From positions 558,001 through 622,000 of the forward strand of contig NZ_JACXYU010000001.1 of the NCBI RefSeq assembly GCF_014779715.1: DNA of 64,000 bases. Direction: 5' to 3'. Positions 1-14,012 of the stretch are shown piece by piece. Each line of letters starts with the position of its first letter. The stretch's first letter is position 1. Source of the stretch: Streptomyces chumphonensis (GTDB lineage Bacteria > Actinomycetota > Actinomycetes > Streptomycetales > Streptomycetaceae). Made by a program: the position numbers and the translations under genes. Below the pieces are notes generated by a model. That model saw nothing but the letters and a program-made list of their open reading frames with translations, did not search any database and was not told the DNA's origin.

Positions 1-310
1 ACTGCTCGTCAAGGTGCAGTGCGCCGACGTCGGCGACGTCGAGGCCGTGCGGACGGCGCTCACCGCACGCCTGGAGTGGGCCGCGGCCAAGCTCGCCCGG
101 TACGAGCGGCTCAGGGAGCGCCTCCTGAGCGGACGCACGGAGGACGAGTACTACGCGCAGGCCGAGCGGGTGGGGCCGTACCTGACGCTGCTGCGCGGCA
201 TGGCGTTCGAGCGGGAGAACATCCGCTGGGGCGAGACCGCGCTCCGCGTCCTGGAACGCCGCACCGGCACCGCCGCCCGCGCACCGGAGCACACCGCCCC
301 ACCGGAGTGA
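1..310 (+). CDS. PadR-family regulator, C-terminal part (truncated by window edge)
   Basis: The reading frame enters from the left edge at base 2 and stops at 310. The visible ~102 residues resemble the Vir-type C-terminal dimerisation region of PadR transcriptional regulators: an amphipathic helix of the form ARLEWAAAKLARYERLRERL, then a second helix around LLRGMAFERENIRWGETALRVL. PadR proteins are winged-helix repressors, often of transporters or stress genes; the DNA-binding half is outside the window, so target and neighbours are unknown. The assignment rests on helix pattern and the typical 'G..FE...I.W' C-terminal signature, not on a search. Confidence 0.7.
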   Translation, partial: LLVKVQCADVGDVEAVRTALTARLEWAAAKLARYERLRERLLSGRTEDEYYAQAERVGPYLTLLRGMAFERENIRWGETALRVLERRTGTAARAPEHTAPPE

Positions 311-442
311 CGGAACCGGCCCGGTCCGGCCCGGCCCGTCTGCGGCCGTCCCCCGCACGCCGGGTTCGCCGCCGGGCCGGGAGGGAAGTCTCCCCCGGAG
401 TCCCGTGCGCGGCGTGACACGGGAACGGGACGCGGAGGCGAC

Positions 443-904
443 ATGGCACGGCTGGGGTCGCGCGTCGCGGGGAGGGTGAACTTCGTGACCGGCGGGGTCG
501 GTACCGGACGGACCGCGACACCGGTGATCGGCCACTCCTGCCGACTGGAGATCGAACGGCCGGAGAGCGGCAGCGTCGTGCGCGAGATCGCCTGCGGCCA
601 CCCGACGTGCCGTCAGCGGCTGCGGGTGCACGGGCTGCGCGAGGCGCGGGCGCGCCGCCGCGGGATCGGGCCCGTGCCGGATCGCGCGAAGAGGGTGGGC
701 GGAAGCCTCCCCATCGGCTCCCGCCCACCCGTATCCGTGCCGCGCCCGGACGGGCCACCCCTGACCGCCACCCGGCCGCTCCACGGCGCGGACCGGGTGA
801 GCGGGCTTCGAACTCCCCGCCCACCCGGCCGTTCACCGGCCGGGGGCGCCGGGCCGGGCGCCCCCGGCCGGGGTCAGCAGTCCCCGGCGCGCTGCCAGGC
901 GTAG
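443..904 (+). CDS. Hypothetical protein, possibly a small Cys-rich Streptomyces protein
   Basis: An ATG frame preceded by a GGAGGCGAC-type ribosome site gives up to 153 residues. The plausible part is residues 25-75, which contain HSCRLEIERPESGSVVRE followed by ACGHPTCRQRLRV, a C-x-H-x-x-C type arrangement that may bind metal. The rest is Pro/Arg-rich and looks unlike a folded protein, and the frame runs ~30 bp into the 3' end of the convergent protease gene. The true protein may therefore be shorter, frameshifted, or not real. I do not recognise the family. Confidence 0.35.
   Translation: MARLGSRVAGRVNFVTGGVGTGRTATPVIGHSCRLEIERPESGSVVREIACGHPTCRQRLRVHGLREARARRRGIGPVPDRAKRVGGSLPIGSRPPVSVPRPDGPPLTATRPLHGADRVSGLRTPRPPGRSPAGGAGPGAPGRGQQSPARCQA
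838..869 (-). terminator. Hairpin downstream of the protease gene
   Basis: A perfect 13-bp stem (838-850 pairing with 857-869, six-base loop) begins 5 bp beyond the protease stop codon at 874. It is GC-only with no T-run, as is common for actinobacterial terminators. It could also terminate the convergent frame arriving from the left. Confidence 0.7.
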
Positions 905-1857
905 CTCTGTCCGGGGACCTGGCCGTAGTTCCAGTAGGCGCTGCGCCACAGCCCGCCCTGGTAGGAGACCGTGCTGCCCGGCGCGTAGTACTCCTGCGGA
1001 CTCCACGCCCGGGCGTCGCACGGCTCGGGGTCCGGGCCCGGCCCGGTGCCGCCGACGTGCTGGCCTATCCAGGACCGGAACGCGGTGACGTCGGTGTAGA
1101 TCGTGGCGTCACCCGTTCCGCACGTCGAACCGTTCTGGCCCGCGCGGCTGGTCGCCCCGACGAGTTCCCAGCGGCCGTCCGCCCGGACCAGTGCCGGACC
1201 GCCGGAGTCGCCGTAGCACGCCGTGTCGCGCGTGGTGCCGTAGACGCACAGCTCGTTGCCGGGGTTGAAGCCCGCCGCGCACATGTGGTCCGGGTTGATC
1301 CGGGTGTCGAGTTGCTTGAGCATCCGGGGCGGGGTCTGCTGGCAGCCCTGCTGCGGACAGGTCTGCCCCCAGCCCAGCAGCCGGGTCTCGGTCCGCGCGG
1401 CCGGGGAGGAGGTGGCCAGGGCGACCGGTTGGTTCGACACCGCCCTGCTGAGCCGCATCAGCGCGATGTCGTGGTTGCCCGGAAGGCCGTGGTACGAGGG
1501 GTGCTTGACGATCCGGGAGACGGAGACGGTCGTCCCGCCGCTGGAGTTGTCGTGGGAGCCGATGCGCAGCTGGAAGCGGGAGGCCGGCATGGTCCCACCG
1601 CCCTGGTCGGTGACGCAGTGGGCCGCGGTCACGACCCACTCGTCGTCGACCAGCGATCCGCCGCAACCGTGACGCCCGTTGACCTGGAGGGACGTCATGA
1701 ACGGGTAGGACTCGGTCGCCTGACCGCCGCCCACGATGGGCTTGGGGGCTCCCCCGACGGGGGGCGACGGTGCGGCGTGCGCGGTGGCCGGTGCCGCGAG
1801 AGCGGCGGCCAGCAGCAGTGCGCTCAGCGCGCCGCGCAGGAGGGTACGGGGTCTCAT
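874..1857 (-). CDS. Secreted trypsin-like serine protease with C-terminal chitin-binding module
   Basis: 327 residues. Residues 1-29 are a Sec signal peptide (MRPRTLLRGALSALLLAAALA, then Ala-x-Ala). The mature enzyme begins near IVGGGQATESYPF, the classical activated N-terminus of S1 proteases. The catalytic triad is visible: His in TAAHC, Asp in NHDIALMRL, Ser in CYGDSGGPA. After a Gly-Pro-Asp-rich linker the last ~48 residues (AWSPQEYYAPGSTVSYQGG ... YWNYG) form a CBM5/12-type module. It probably degrades protein in chitin-associated or insoluble material outside the cell. It is divergent from the LysR gene at 1991, which likely controls it. The start was chosen at the ATG immediately before the signal peptide; a longer in-frame extension is antisense to the LysR gene. 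Confidence 0.9.
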   Translation of the reverse strand: MRPRTLLRGALSALLLAAALAAPATAHAAPSPPVGGAPKPIVGGGQATESYPFMTSLQVNGRHGCGGSLVDDEWVVTAAHCVTDQGGGTMPASRFQLRIGSHDNSSGGTTVSVSRIVKHPSYHGLPGNHDIALMRLSRAVSNQPVALATSSPAARTETRLLGWGQTCPQQGCQQTPPRMLKQLDTRINPDHMCAAGFNPGNELCVYGTTRDTACYGDSGGPALVRADGRWELVGATSRAGQNGSTCGTGDATIYTDVTAFRSWIGQHVGGTGPGPDPEPCDARAWSPQEYYAPGSTVSYQGGLWRSAYWNYGQVPGQSYAWQRAGDC

Positions 1858-1940
1858 AGCGTGGTTCCTTCGCACAGAGGTGAACGGAACGTGCCGTCCG
1901 GTGGGTGGGGGGTACCGCCGACCGGACATGAACTCACTAT

Positions 1941-1969
1941 GGGAATCCGGTGACCTCCCGGATAATCCC
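1941..1969. promoter_or_regulatory. Imperfect dyad in the protease/LysR intergenic region (candidate LysR operator)
   Basis: GGGAATCCGG and CCGGATAATCCC form an imperfect inverted repeat centred about 35 bp upstream of the LysR start and ~100 bp upstream of the protease start. LysR regulators typically bind a dyad in the divergent region they share with their target. Assignment is positional inference. Confidence 0.45.
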
Positions 1970-1990
1970 AACCTCACATAAGGTCCCCCT

Positions 1991-2992
1991 ATGGAGCTGG
2001 AGTTGCGGCATCTCCGCGTGGTCAGGGCCATCGCCGACCAGGGGACCCTGACCTCGGCGGCCCGGGAACTGGGGATGACGCAGCCCTCGGTCAGCGAGAA
2101 CCTGCGCCGTGCCGAGCGGGCCGTCGGCGGGCGGCTGTTCCACCGCGACGTGCACGGAGCCCGGCCCACACCGCTGGGTGAGGTGGTGGCGGCGCACGCG
2201 GGCACGGTCATGAACGCGGTGGACCGGATGACGGCGGCCACGACCCGCCACCATGCCGGCGTCCTGCCCCCGGTCGTGCGCGTGCACTGCACCCCGGGCA
2301 CGCTCGTCGCGCACCTCTCGGTTGCGGTGCCCGACGTCACCGGGTGCGACGTCGAGATCAGCACCGGCGCCCATCCGGGGCGACCGCTGGAGCTGCTGGC
2401 CGGACGTCGGTCCGAAGCGGCTCTGCTGACCTGCTTCCCGGACCCGCGACGCGCGGAGCGGGCCGTCTCACCGGAAGGGACGCGCCGCAGCGTGGTCGCG
2501 CGGGAGCCCGTGTTCGTCGGTGTGTCCGCGGATCACCGGCTGGCCGGGCGACGGGAGGTCCACCTGGCCGAACTGGCGGAGGAGACCTGGTGTGTCGATC
2601 CGGGGCCGCACCACGAGCTCACCGACCACCTCGTGCGGAGCTGCCGGGACACCGGGTACCGGCCCACCCTGCGCGCCTGCGACCACACCGAGGGGCTGCA
2701 ACTGGTGGAGATGGGCCGGGCCGTGATGCCGTTCGCCCCGAGCGCCCGGCCCCGTGAGGGGCTGGTCTGTCTCGCGCTGAGGGGCACGCCCCTGCGGATG
2801 ACGACCGCGCTGTACTGGCACCCGCTGGGCCCGCTGGCGGGCGACCGGGTGCAGGGCCTGTGGGAACGGCTGGTGCGGGCCCAGCACGACATCGTCGAGC
2901 GCACGCCGCGCTACCGGGCGTGGCTGGAACGGCACCCCGACTGGCGGACCACACCGCGCGCCATGGAGACCACCTCACCGCACGGCGCGTAG
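1991..2992 (+). CDS. LysR-family transcriptional regulator
   Basis: 333 residues, the usual LysR length. The N-terminus (MELELRHLRVVRAIADQGTL, then AARELGMTQPSVSENLRR) is the LysR winged helix; residues ~90-300 are the effector-binding domain. It starts 133 bp from the divergent secreted protease gene, with a dyad between them, suggesting that it regulates the protease (and itself). Its 3' end overlaps the 3' end of the next, convergent LysR gene by 18 bp. The ligand cannot be deduced. Confidence 0.9.
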   Translation: MELELRHLRVVRAIADQGTLTSAARELGMTQPSVSENLRRAERAVGGRLFHRDVHGARPTPLGEVVAAHAGTVMNAVDRMTAATTRHHAGVLPPVVRVHCTPGTLVAHLSVAVPDVTGCDVEISTGAHPGRPLELLAGRRSEAALLTCFPDPRRAERAVSPEGTRRSVVAREPVFVGVSADHRLAGRREVHLAELAEETWCVDPGPHHELTDHLVRSCRDTGYRPTLRACDHTEGLQLVEMGRAVMPFAPSARPREGLVCLALRGTPLRMTTALYWHPLGPLAGDRVQGLWERLVRAQHDIVERTPRYRAWLERHPDWRTTPRAMETTSPHGA

Positions 2993-3991
2993 GGGCACCT
3001 TCCCCGACCCGGTGTCGCACGCCGGCGCGGAGCCGAGCCAGCCGGGGTTGCGCTCCCACCAGCCGGGTATGTGGCCGTGCGTGCCGACCAGCGCGCGGTA
3101 GGCATCGACCAGGCCCGCACGCACCCGTTCGGCCAGGGCGTCGTCGACCGGGCCGCCCTCCGCCCACAACAGCAGGTGACGGACGCGGACCGGGGCCCCG
3201 CGCAGCTCGCGCACCGGTCCGGGCGGAGCGACACCGGTGTCCAGGGCCTGCACCGCCATCACCACTGGATCCCCCCGCCGGATCAGCTGGGCGACCAGCA
3301 GGGGGTCGGTCGCACGGATCACCACGGAGCCGAGCCCGGCGAGGCGGCACTGCTCCAGCAGGTGGTGATCGAACTCGTCATCACCGTTGACGACCAGCAG
3401 CCAGCCGAGCCCCTCCAGATCGGCGAGGTCGAGCGCGGACCGGCGCGTCGTGGGGTGACCGGGCGGCAGCGCCACGAACACCGGCTCGCTCCCCACCGGG
3501 AGCACGCGCACACCCGGCGGTGGGGCGGCCTCGCGCCCGGGGAAGTCCACGTGGAGCACCAGGTCCAGCTCGCCCCGGGCGAGCACCTCCATGGCGACGG
3601 CCTGCCGGTCCACGACCGACAGGTCGGCGATGCGTCCGGGGAAGGCCCGCGCCGCGACGTCGCACAGGCGCGACGCCAGGGGTGTCGACCGCACCCCCAT
3701 GCGCAGCACGGTCCGGTCCGGGGGCGCCCGGTGGGCGTGGACGGCCCGTTCCACGTCCTCCAGGGCGCCGAGCACGTCCCGCACGTGGGGCAGCAGCACC
3801 TCCCCGAGCGCGGTGAGCCGCACCCCGTGACGGGCGCGGGCGAAGACCTCACCTCCGACGGTCTCCTCGATCCGCCGCAGTTGGGCGGTCAGCGCGGGCT
3901 GGGAGAGTCCCAACCGCCGGGCCGCCCCGGTCACGCTTCCCGCCTCCTCCACGGCGGCCAGGCACCGCAGATGCCGCACCTCCAGGTCCAT
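2975..3991 (-). CDS. LysR-family transcriptional regulator (second)
   Basis: 338 residues beginning MDLEVRHLRCLAAVEEAGSV, with the helix-turn-helix AARRLGLSQPALTAQLRRIE and a LysR substrate-binding domain afterwards. It resembles the neighbouring LysR protein in overall form, including the C-terminal tryptophan-rich ending (PGWWERNPGW here, RYRAWLERHPDW there), so the two may be old duplicates arranged tail to tail. No adjacent target gene is obvious: the upstream 230 bp (3992-4224) contain no gene and separate it from the end of the secreted hydrolase gene. Confidence 0.88.
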   Translation of the reverse strand: MDLEVRHLRCLAAVEEAGSVTGAARRLGLSQPALTAQLRRIEETVGGEVFARARHGVRLTALGEVLLPHVRDVLGALEDVERAVHAHRAPPDRTVLRMGVRSTPLASRLCDVAARAFPGRIADLSVVDRQAVAMEVLARGELDLVLHVDFPGREAAPPPGVRVLPVGSEPVFVALPPGHPTTRRSALDLADLEGLGWLLVVNGDDEFDHHLLEQCRLAGLGSVVIRATDPLLVAQLIRRGDPVVMAVQALDTGVAPPGPVRELRGAPVRVRHLLLWAEGGPVDDALAERVRAGLVDAYRALVGTHGHIPGWWERNPGWLGSAPACDTGSGKVPLRAVR

Positions 3992-4224
3992 CGCCCGATT
4001 ATGACGCCGCCGGTTCGCGGGGGAACCCCTCCGGTCGCGTCGTGTCGAAGGCGACCGGAGGACCCGCGGGAGAGCCGGGTTCGGCGCGTCGTGGGGTGGG
4101 GGGACCTCCACGGCGCGGCCCGCCGACGGCCCGGGAACGTGCCCGCACGGGGAGCGAGCGGCCGGAGAGCGGTGCCGTCGTGCGGAGGTTTCGGTGGAGG
4201 CGCCCGAGCCCCGACGGCCCGCCG

Positions 4225-6222
4225 TCAGTCGCGGGGCCGGGCGCGGCAGGGGCGGTTGCCGCAGACGTCGACGAGGAGGCCGGTCTTGAGGAACCAGGCC
4301 ATCTGGAGGCGGGCGGCAGCGTCGTGGCGGGGGTCGCCGTGCGGGTCGTGGCCGGTGTCGGGCGGGGTGTTGGTCAGCGGCTGGTGGGGGCTGCCGCTGT
4401 CCCACACGACCAGCCCCGAGCCCCGGTCCAGGCGGCGCAGCGGACGGATGCCCCAGTACGGGTCGGCGTCCGGGCTGCGGCCCTCGGCCACGGCCGGGGT
4501 GTGCACGCGGGCGCCGACGGTGCGGGCCTGCACCTCGGCGGCGTGCGGCGTCACCAGGTGGTCGCCGAACGCCACGTGCAACAGCACCTGGTGGCGCGGG
4601 GTGCCGGGCAGCGGGTCGTCCGTCATGTGGTGGGCGTACCCGTTGGCCTCGCCCCGGTCCCAGAGCATCTGGAGCAGCGCGAACCCGATCTGCTGATCCA
4701 GCGTGTCGGGGTAGGTGGTGTCCAGCAGGCGCTGGAAGGGCGCGAAGCCGGTGCTGCGGTTGAGCAGGGTGCTGTAGTTCATGCCCGGGACGCCGAGCGC
4801 GGACCGCCGCACCTCCGTGGAGAGGGCGGTGACCATGCCGCCCATGATGGCGCCCTGGCTGTTGCCGTAGAAGCCGAGCGGTGCGTGGCGGCTGAGGACG
4901 GAGCGGCCCCGGGTGCCCGCGAAGGCCGGGTCGGCGGCCAGCCCGTCGGGGTGGGTCATGAGGCGGCCGAGCCACAGGGTGTTGAGCACACCCTGCTGGA
5001 GCCGGTCGGGGACGGTGTGGAAGTCGCTGAGGTCGGTCAGGGTGCGGGCGACGTGTGCGACGTCCTCGTCGGCCATGCCCTGCCACTTCGTCGCGCACAG
5101 GACGAAGTGGTGCTCGGCGGCGAAGGCCGTCACGGCGCCGGAGCCGACCTCGGCCTCCCGGCCGAAGAGGCCGTGCCCGTAGAGGCCGGGCCAGGCGGGC
5201 CGGGTGAGGGCGCTGCGCGGGATCTCGCACCGGAACGCGGCGACCTGCACGTTGCCCTCGGCCCGCTGCGGCAGCCCGTCGGGCCCGTACCGCATCCCGG
5301 AGCCGGGCGGTCCGCCCGGCCGGTCGAGGTAGGACGGCACGTTGAACACGCCGCGCACCGAGCGGGCGACGGCGTCGTCGCCGCCGTGCTCGCGGACCTC
5401 GGTGACCAGGAACTCGGGCGCCTCGTCGCCCAGTTCGCGGAAGGACTCGTCGCGCAGGTGCAGCATCCGCTCGCTCAGTCCGCGCTCGCTCGCCACGGTG
5501 AAGTCCCAGACGAGGTACGCGCCGCGCGGATCGATCCCGGCGCGGGCCAGCCCTCTCAGGGCGGGCCGCAGCTGCCGCTGCCGCTCGTACAGCGGGTCAC
5601 CGGGGTGCAGGGGCTTCCCGGCGACCTTCCGGTAGGCGTCCGGGGCGGGGAGGGGCGTCCCGTCGGCGTCGCGCAGGTCGCGCAGGACGACGGCGTAGTG
5701 GTGGCCCTCGGCGAGGTTGCGGGCGGGGCGGACGATGAGGGCGCGCCGCGCGGGGTCGTCGGCGTTCGCGTCGAGTTCGGCCCAGTAGGGGTGCCGCTGC
5801 CCGGTGTCGAGGTCGAGCAGCACGATGGGCGCGTCCCGGTCGAGGGAGGCGCCGATGTCGGTGACGGGTGCGGCGCCCGTCCGGCCCAGGTCCAGGCCGG
5901 GTACCTGCGCGAGGACCATGGAGCCGGGTGAGAAGCCGTCGTTGCGGTTCCACTCCGCCGGGTCGACGTGCGTACCGCGCACGTTGGCGGGCAGCGCGTC
6001 GGCGACGAAGGCCACCCGGCGTCCGGTGTCGGTGGAGGCGTCGGGCACGGTGTGCCAGTCGCTGGGGAAGGGCAGCACGCACGCGGCCGGATCCAGCGGG
6101 TCGCAGCCGCGCGGCGCGGCCTCGGCCTCGGCCTCGGCGGGACGTGCCGCCGCTCCGGGCGCGAGCAGCCCCGCGGCGAGGACGAGCCCGACCACCACCG
6201 ACGCACCCCGGCGCATTCTCAT
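4225..6222 (-). CDS. Secreted alpha/beta-hydrolase-like protein
   Basis: 665 residues with a signal peptide (MRMRRGASVVVGLVLAAGLL ... GAAARPAEA). The C-terminal half contains GFYGNSQGAIMGG, a G-x-S-x-G nucleophile elbow, and later HVAFGDHLVTPHAAE plus SGSPHQPL, which could supply the acid and histidine of a hydrolase triad. The N-terminal half (VLPFPSDWHTVPDASTDTG) is typical of a family of large secreted actinobacterial proteins of unknown substrate. The ATG at 6222 has a GGGAG ribosome site five bases upstream and is preferred over the ATG at 6216. It lies downstream of, and co-directional with, the pullulanase gene but is separated by a strong hairpin, so it is probably transcribed separately. 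Confidence 0.7.
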   Translation of the reverse strand: MRMRRGASVVVGLVLAAGLLAPGAAARPAEAEAEAAPRGCDPLDPAACVLPFPSDWHTVPDASTDTGRRVAFVADALPANVRGTHVDPAEWNRNDGFSPGSMVLAQVPGLDLGRTGAAPVTDIGASLDRDAPIVLLDLDTGQRHPYWAELDANADDPARRALIVRPARNLAEGHHYAVVLRDLRDADGTPLPAPDAYRKVAGKPLHPGDPLYERQRQLRPALRGLARAGIDPRGAYLVWDFTVASERGLSERMLHLRDESFRELGDEAPEFLVTEVREHGGDDAVARSVRGVFNVPSYLDRPGGPPGSGMRYGPDGLPQRAEGNVQVAAFRCEIPRSALTRPAWPGLYGHGLFGREAEVGSGAVTAFAAEHHFVLCATKWQGMADEDVAHVARTLTDLSDFHTVPDRLQQGVLNTLWLGRLMTHPDGLAADPAFAGTRGRSVLSRHAPLGFYGNSQGAIMGGMVTALSTEVRRSALGVPGMNYSTLLNRSTGFAPFQRLLDTTYPDTLDQQIGFALLQMLWDRGEANGYAHHMTDDPLPGTPRHQVLLHVAFGDHLVTPHAAEVQARTVGARVHTPAVAEGRSPDADPYWGIRPLRRLDRGSGLVVWDSGSPHQPLTNTPPDTGHDPHGDPRHDAAARLQMAWFLKTGLLVDVCGNRPCRARPRD

Positions 6223-6298
6223 GCGCTCCCTTGTCCCACGCCGCCGGCCGTGCGTCCAGGCATCGGCGTGACCAACCCCGCCCCCGGGGGACGGCGAC

Positions 6299-6326
6299 GG
6301 CCCGCCCCCGGGGTGGGGGGCGGGCC
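6299..6326 (-). terminator. Strong hairpin downstream of the pullulanase gene
   Basis: An 11-bp perfect stem (6299-6309 with 6316-6326, loop of 6) lies 18 bp beyond the pullulanase stop. It is GC-only, without a U-tract. Confidence 0.7.
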
Positions 6327-6344
6327 GCCGGTCGGGGGCGCGGG

Positions 6345-11723
<5,379 letters not shown>

Positions 11724-11905
11724 GGGTCGCTCTCCTCGCGGGACGGTCGGGGCGGATCGGGGGATCGGTCGTCGGGGCAGGGGTGCCGCCCGGCTCCCGT
11801 CGGCGGGGACGGGTCGCGGGGGCCGGGCGGCGGTTCTACCGGGCCGGGGGCGCGTCTACCGGATCGGGCGCCGGGCGGCGCCGTCCGACGCGCGTCGAGG
11901 GGCGG

Positions 11906-13615
11906 TCAGGCGCGCCAGGCGTCGTCGAGCGTGACGCGGCCGTCGGCAGGCACGGTGAGGGAGCGGTTGCCGCCGCTCTCCCACGTCACCCCGCCACCGG
12001 AGTCCCTGCGGATGTACTTGTAGGCGCAGGTCGTCCCGGCGGGCAGGTCGACGTCGAGCTTCCACACCGGGTAGGCGGCCGGGTCGAGCTTCGGCGCGGC
12101 GGCGGTGTTCCAGCCGCCGAGCGCGGCGCAGTCCCCGGCGACGTGGATGTCCTGCCCCCACTGCGTGGTGGCGTCGACGGAGAACGAGGCCCCGCTGCCG
12201 TCCGGCGTCCCGGTGCCGCCGTCGCCGCCGCAGGTGCGGGCGCCGGTGTGCAGGGCGAGGGCGGTGTTCGGGTCGAGCGTCGCGGTGAACCGGCCGGAGC
12301 CGTCGACCCTCACGGTGTCGCCGCTCTGCACGTCGCAGTAGTCGCCGGAGGGCAGCGACGACTGGAAGGTGCGGGTCAGCGCGGATCCTTCGTGGTTGAT
12401 GGCGACGTAGGCGGCGTCACCCCGCCCGAAGGCGATGGCGTCGTTGCCGTTGTCCCACCAGTTCGTGACGCCCCGCCCCCCGGCGGTGTTGCGCAGCGCC
12501 ACCATCGAGGAGATCTCGCGCCAGTCGTGCTGGCACTTCCACCCGTCGGTGTAGCAGGCGTTCACCGTGCCGCCCCCGGGCGGGCCGTCGTCCTTGGCGG
12601 AGAACGCGTAGCCCGAGTGCACGTCCGGCGAGCCGTACGGCCAGGCCAGCATGAAGACGTGGGCGAGCGTGTAGTCGGCGCCGTTCTTGTAGGTGAGGGT
12701 GTCGCCGACGCGCTCGGTGTCGTGGTTGGCCACGAACACGGCGGACCGCCCGCCGTTCATGTACCCCCAACCCTCCCCGAAGTTCCTCAGGTAGGCGAGG
12801 CGCTCGGACTGGAACACGCGCTTGAGGTCGCGCGCGTACCGGAACTCCTGGACGTCGCCCGTGCCGAGGTACTCCGCCGGGTCGACGGCCTCGCCGGCGC
12901 CGTGGATGGCCTCCTGCTTCCAGTACACGTTCGGGTCGGAGAGCTTGGCCTTGATCGCCTTCAGGTCGTCGGCCGGTATGTGCTTGACCGCGTCGACCCG
13001 GAAGCCGTCCACGCCCAGCGACAGCAGGTCGTTGAGGTAGTCGGCGATGCGCTGGCGCACGTACTCCTTGCCCGTCCGCAGGTCCGACAGGCCCACCAGC
13101 TCGCAGTTCTGCACCTGGTAGCGGTTGCGGTAGTCGATCGAGTCGTCGCGGCAGTCGTTGAAGTCCCCGTCACTGTAGGGGGCCCGCGGGTAGTCGTACT
13201 TCGTGTACGGCGAACCGCCGGTGCCGGTGCCGCTCCCGGCGCTCATGTGGTTGATGACGGCGTCCGCGACGACCTTCACCCCCGCCGCGTTGCAGGTGTC
13301 GACCATGGCGCGGAACTGGTCGCGGTTGCCGAGACGTCCGGCGATCCTGTAGCTGACCGGCTGGTAGGACGTCCACCACTGCGGGCCCTGGATGTGCTCC
13401 TGCGGCGGCGAGACCTGGACGTAGCCGTACCCGGCGGGACCCAGGTCGTCGGTGCAGGCGCGGGCTATGGAGTCGAACGTCCAGGAGAACATCACCGCCG
13501 TGACGTCCTTGGCACCGGGCGGCGCCGCCTGGACCTGGGGAGCGGGCAACGATACGAGCGCGCCTGCGGCGCCCGCCACGAGGGCGAGCGACGCGGCCGT
13601 GGTTCTACGGGCCAC
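11906..13615 (-). CDS. Secreted alpha-amylase with C-terminal starch-binding domain (GH13 + CBM20)
   Basis: 569 residues with signal peptide [22 protein letters not shown]13 motifs are DAVINH (region I), GFRVDAVKH (nucleophile Asp), QEAIHG (acid/base Glu) and FVANHDTER (third Asp). The last ~100 residues ([20 protein letters not shown] ... [10 protein letters not shown]) are a CBM20 starch-binding module. This matches the classic Streptomyces extracellular alpha-amylases. The upstream region has CTTGCAAG-type sequences seen in maltose-regulated Streptomyces amylase promoters. It is co-directional with the pullulanase gene 182 bp downstream; whether one message covers both is not clear. Confidence 0.95.
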   Translation of the reverse strand: MARRTTAASLALVAGAAGALVSLPAPQVQAAPPGAKDVTAVMFSWTFDSIARACTDDLGPAGYGYVQVSPPQEHIQGPQWWTSYQPVSYRIAGRLGNRDQFRAMVDTCNAAGVKVVADAVINHMSAGSGTGTGGSPYTKYDYPRAPYSDGDFNDCRDDSIDYRNRYQVQNCELVGLSDLRTGKEYVRQRIADYLNDLLSLGVDGFRVDAVKHIPADDLKAIKAKLSDPNVYWKQEAIHGAGEAVDPAEYLGTGDVQEFRYARDLKRVFQSERLAYLRNFGEGWGYMNGGRSAVFVANHDTERVGDTLTYKNGADYTLAHVFMLAWPYGSPDVHSGYAFSAKDDGPPGGGTVNACYTDGWKCQHDWREISSMVALRNTAGGRGVTNWWDNGNDAIAFGRGDAAYVAINHEGSALTRTFQSSLPSGDYCDVQSGDTVRVDGSGRFTATLDPNTALALHTGARTCGGDGGTGTPDGSGASFSVDATTQWGQDIHVAGDCAALGGWNTAAAPKLDPAAYPVWKLDVDLPAGTTCAYKYIRRDSGGGVTWESGGNRSLTVPADGRVTLDDAWRA

Positions 13616-14012
13616 GATTCCTCCTGCCTGAGGGGAAGCTTGCTGCGGGGCCTTCGCAGGGCAACGCGCCGCGCCCGTAAGGCTGGTGGGGGGTGCGGCT
13701 TGTGGGGAAGCCGCTGCAAATCATTGAAAGACTGTGGAAGCTCTTCCGGGCCATGACCGTAGAAGACCCCTCCACCGCGGTCAAGAGATCGGACCAACCC
13801 CGGTAACGAAGGGGTCATCTGCCCGCAACATCTACTGCAAACTCTTGCAAGCTGCTACCTTCGGGCCGTCCCCGGCTCGTGGAGGACCGGGGGTCCGAGC
13901 CGGACCCCACGCGCCCGGCCCCCGGGCCGGGGACACCCACGGACCCGACCGACCCGCGTACCTCGGGCACGCCGCGCACGCCGGCACGCCGCGCACGCCG
14001 GCACGCCGCGCG
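13616..14012 (-). promoter_or_regulatory. Amylase promoter region with CTTGCAAG palindrome
   Basis: This 397-bp stretch between the GH15 gene and the amylase holds no gene I can support. It contains the 8-bp palindrome CTTGCAAG at 13844-13851, with TGCAAA at 13836-13841 and another TGCAAAT near 13716. Streptomyces amylase and maltose promoters carry TTGCAG/CTTGCAA repeats bound by the LacI-type repressor MalR (Reg1), so this is a candidate MalR-controlled promoter. The GH15-proximal part (13900-14012) is repetitive CG-rich sequence with repeated CGCGCACGCCGGCACGC units. Confidence 0.5.
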
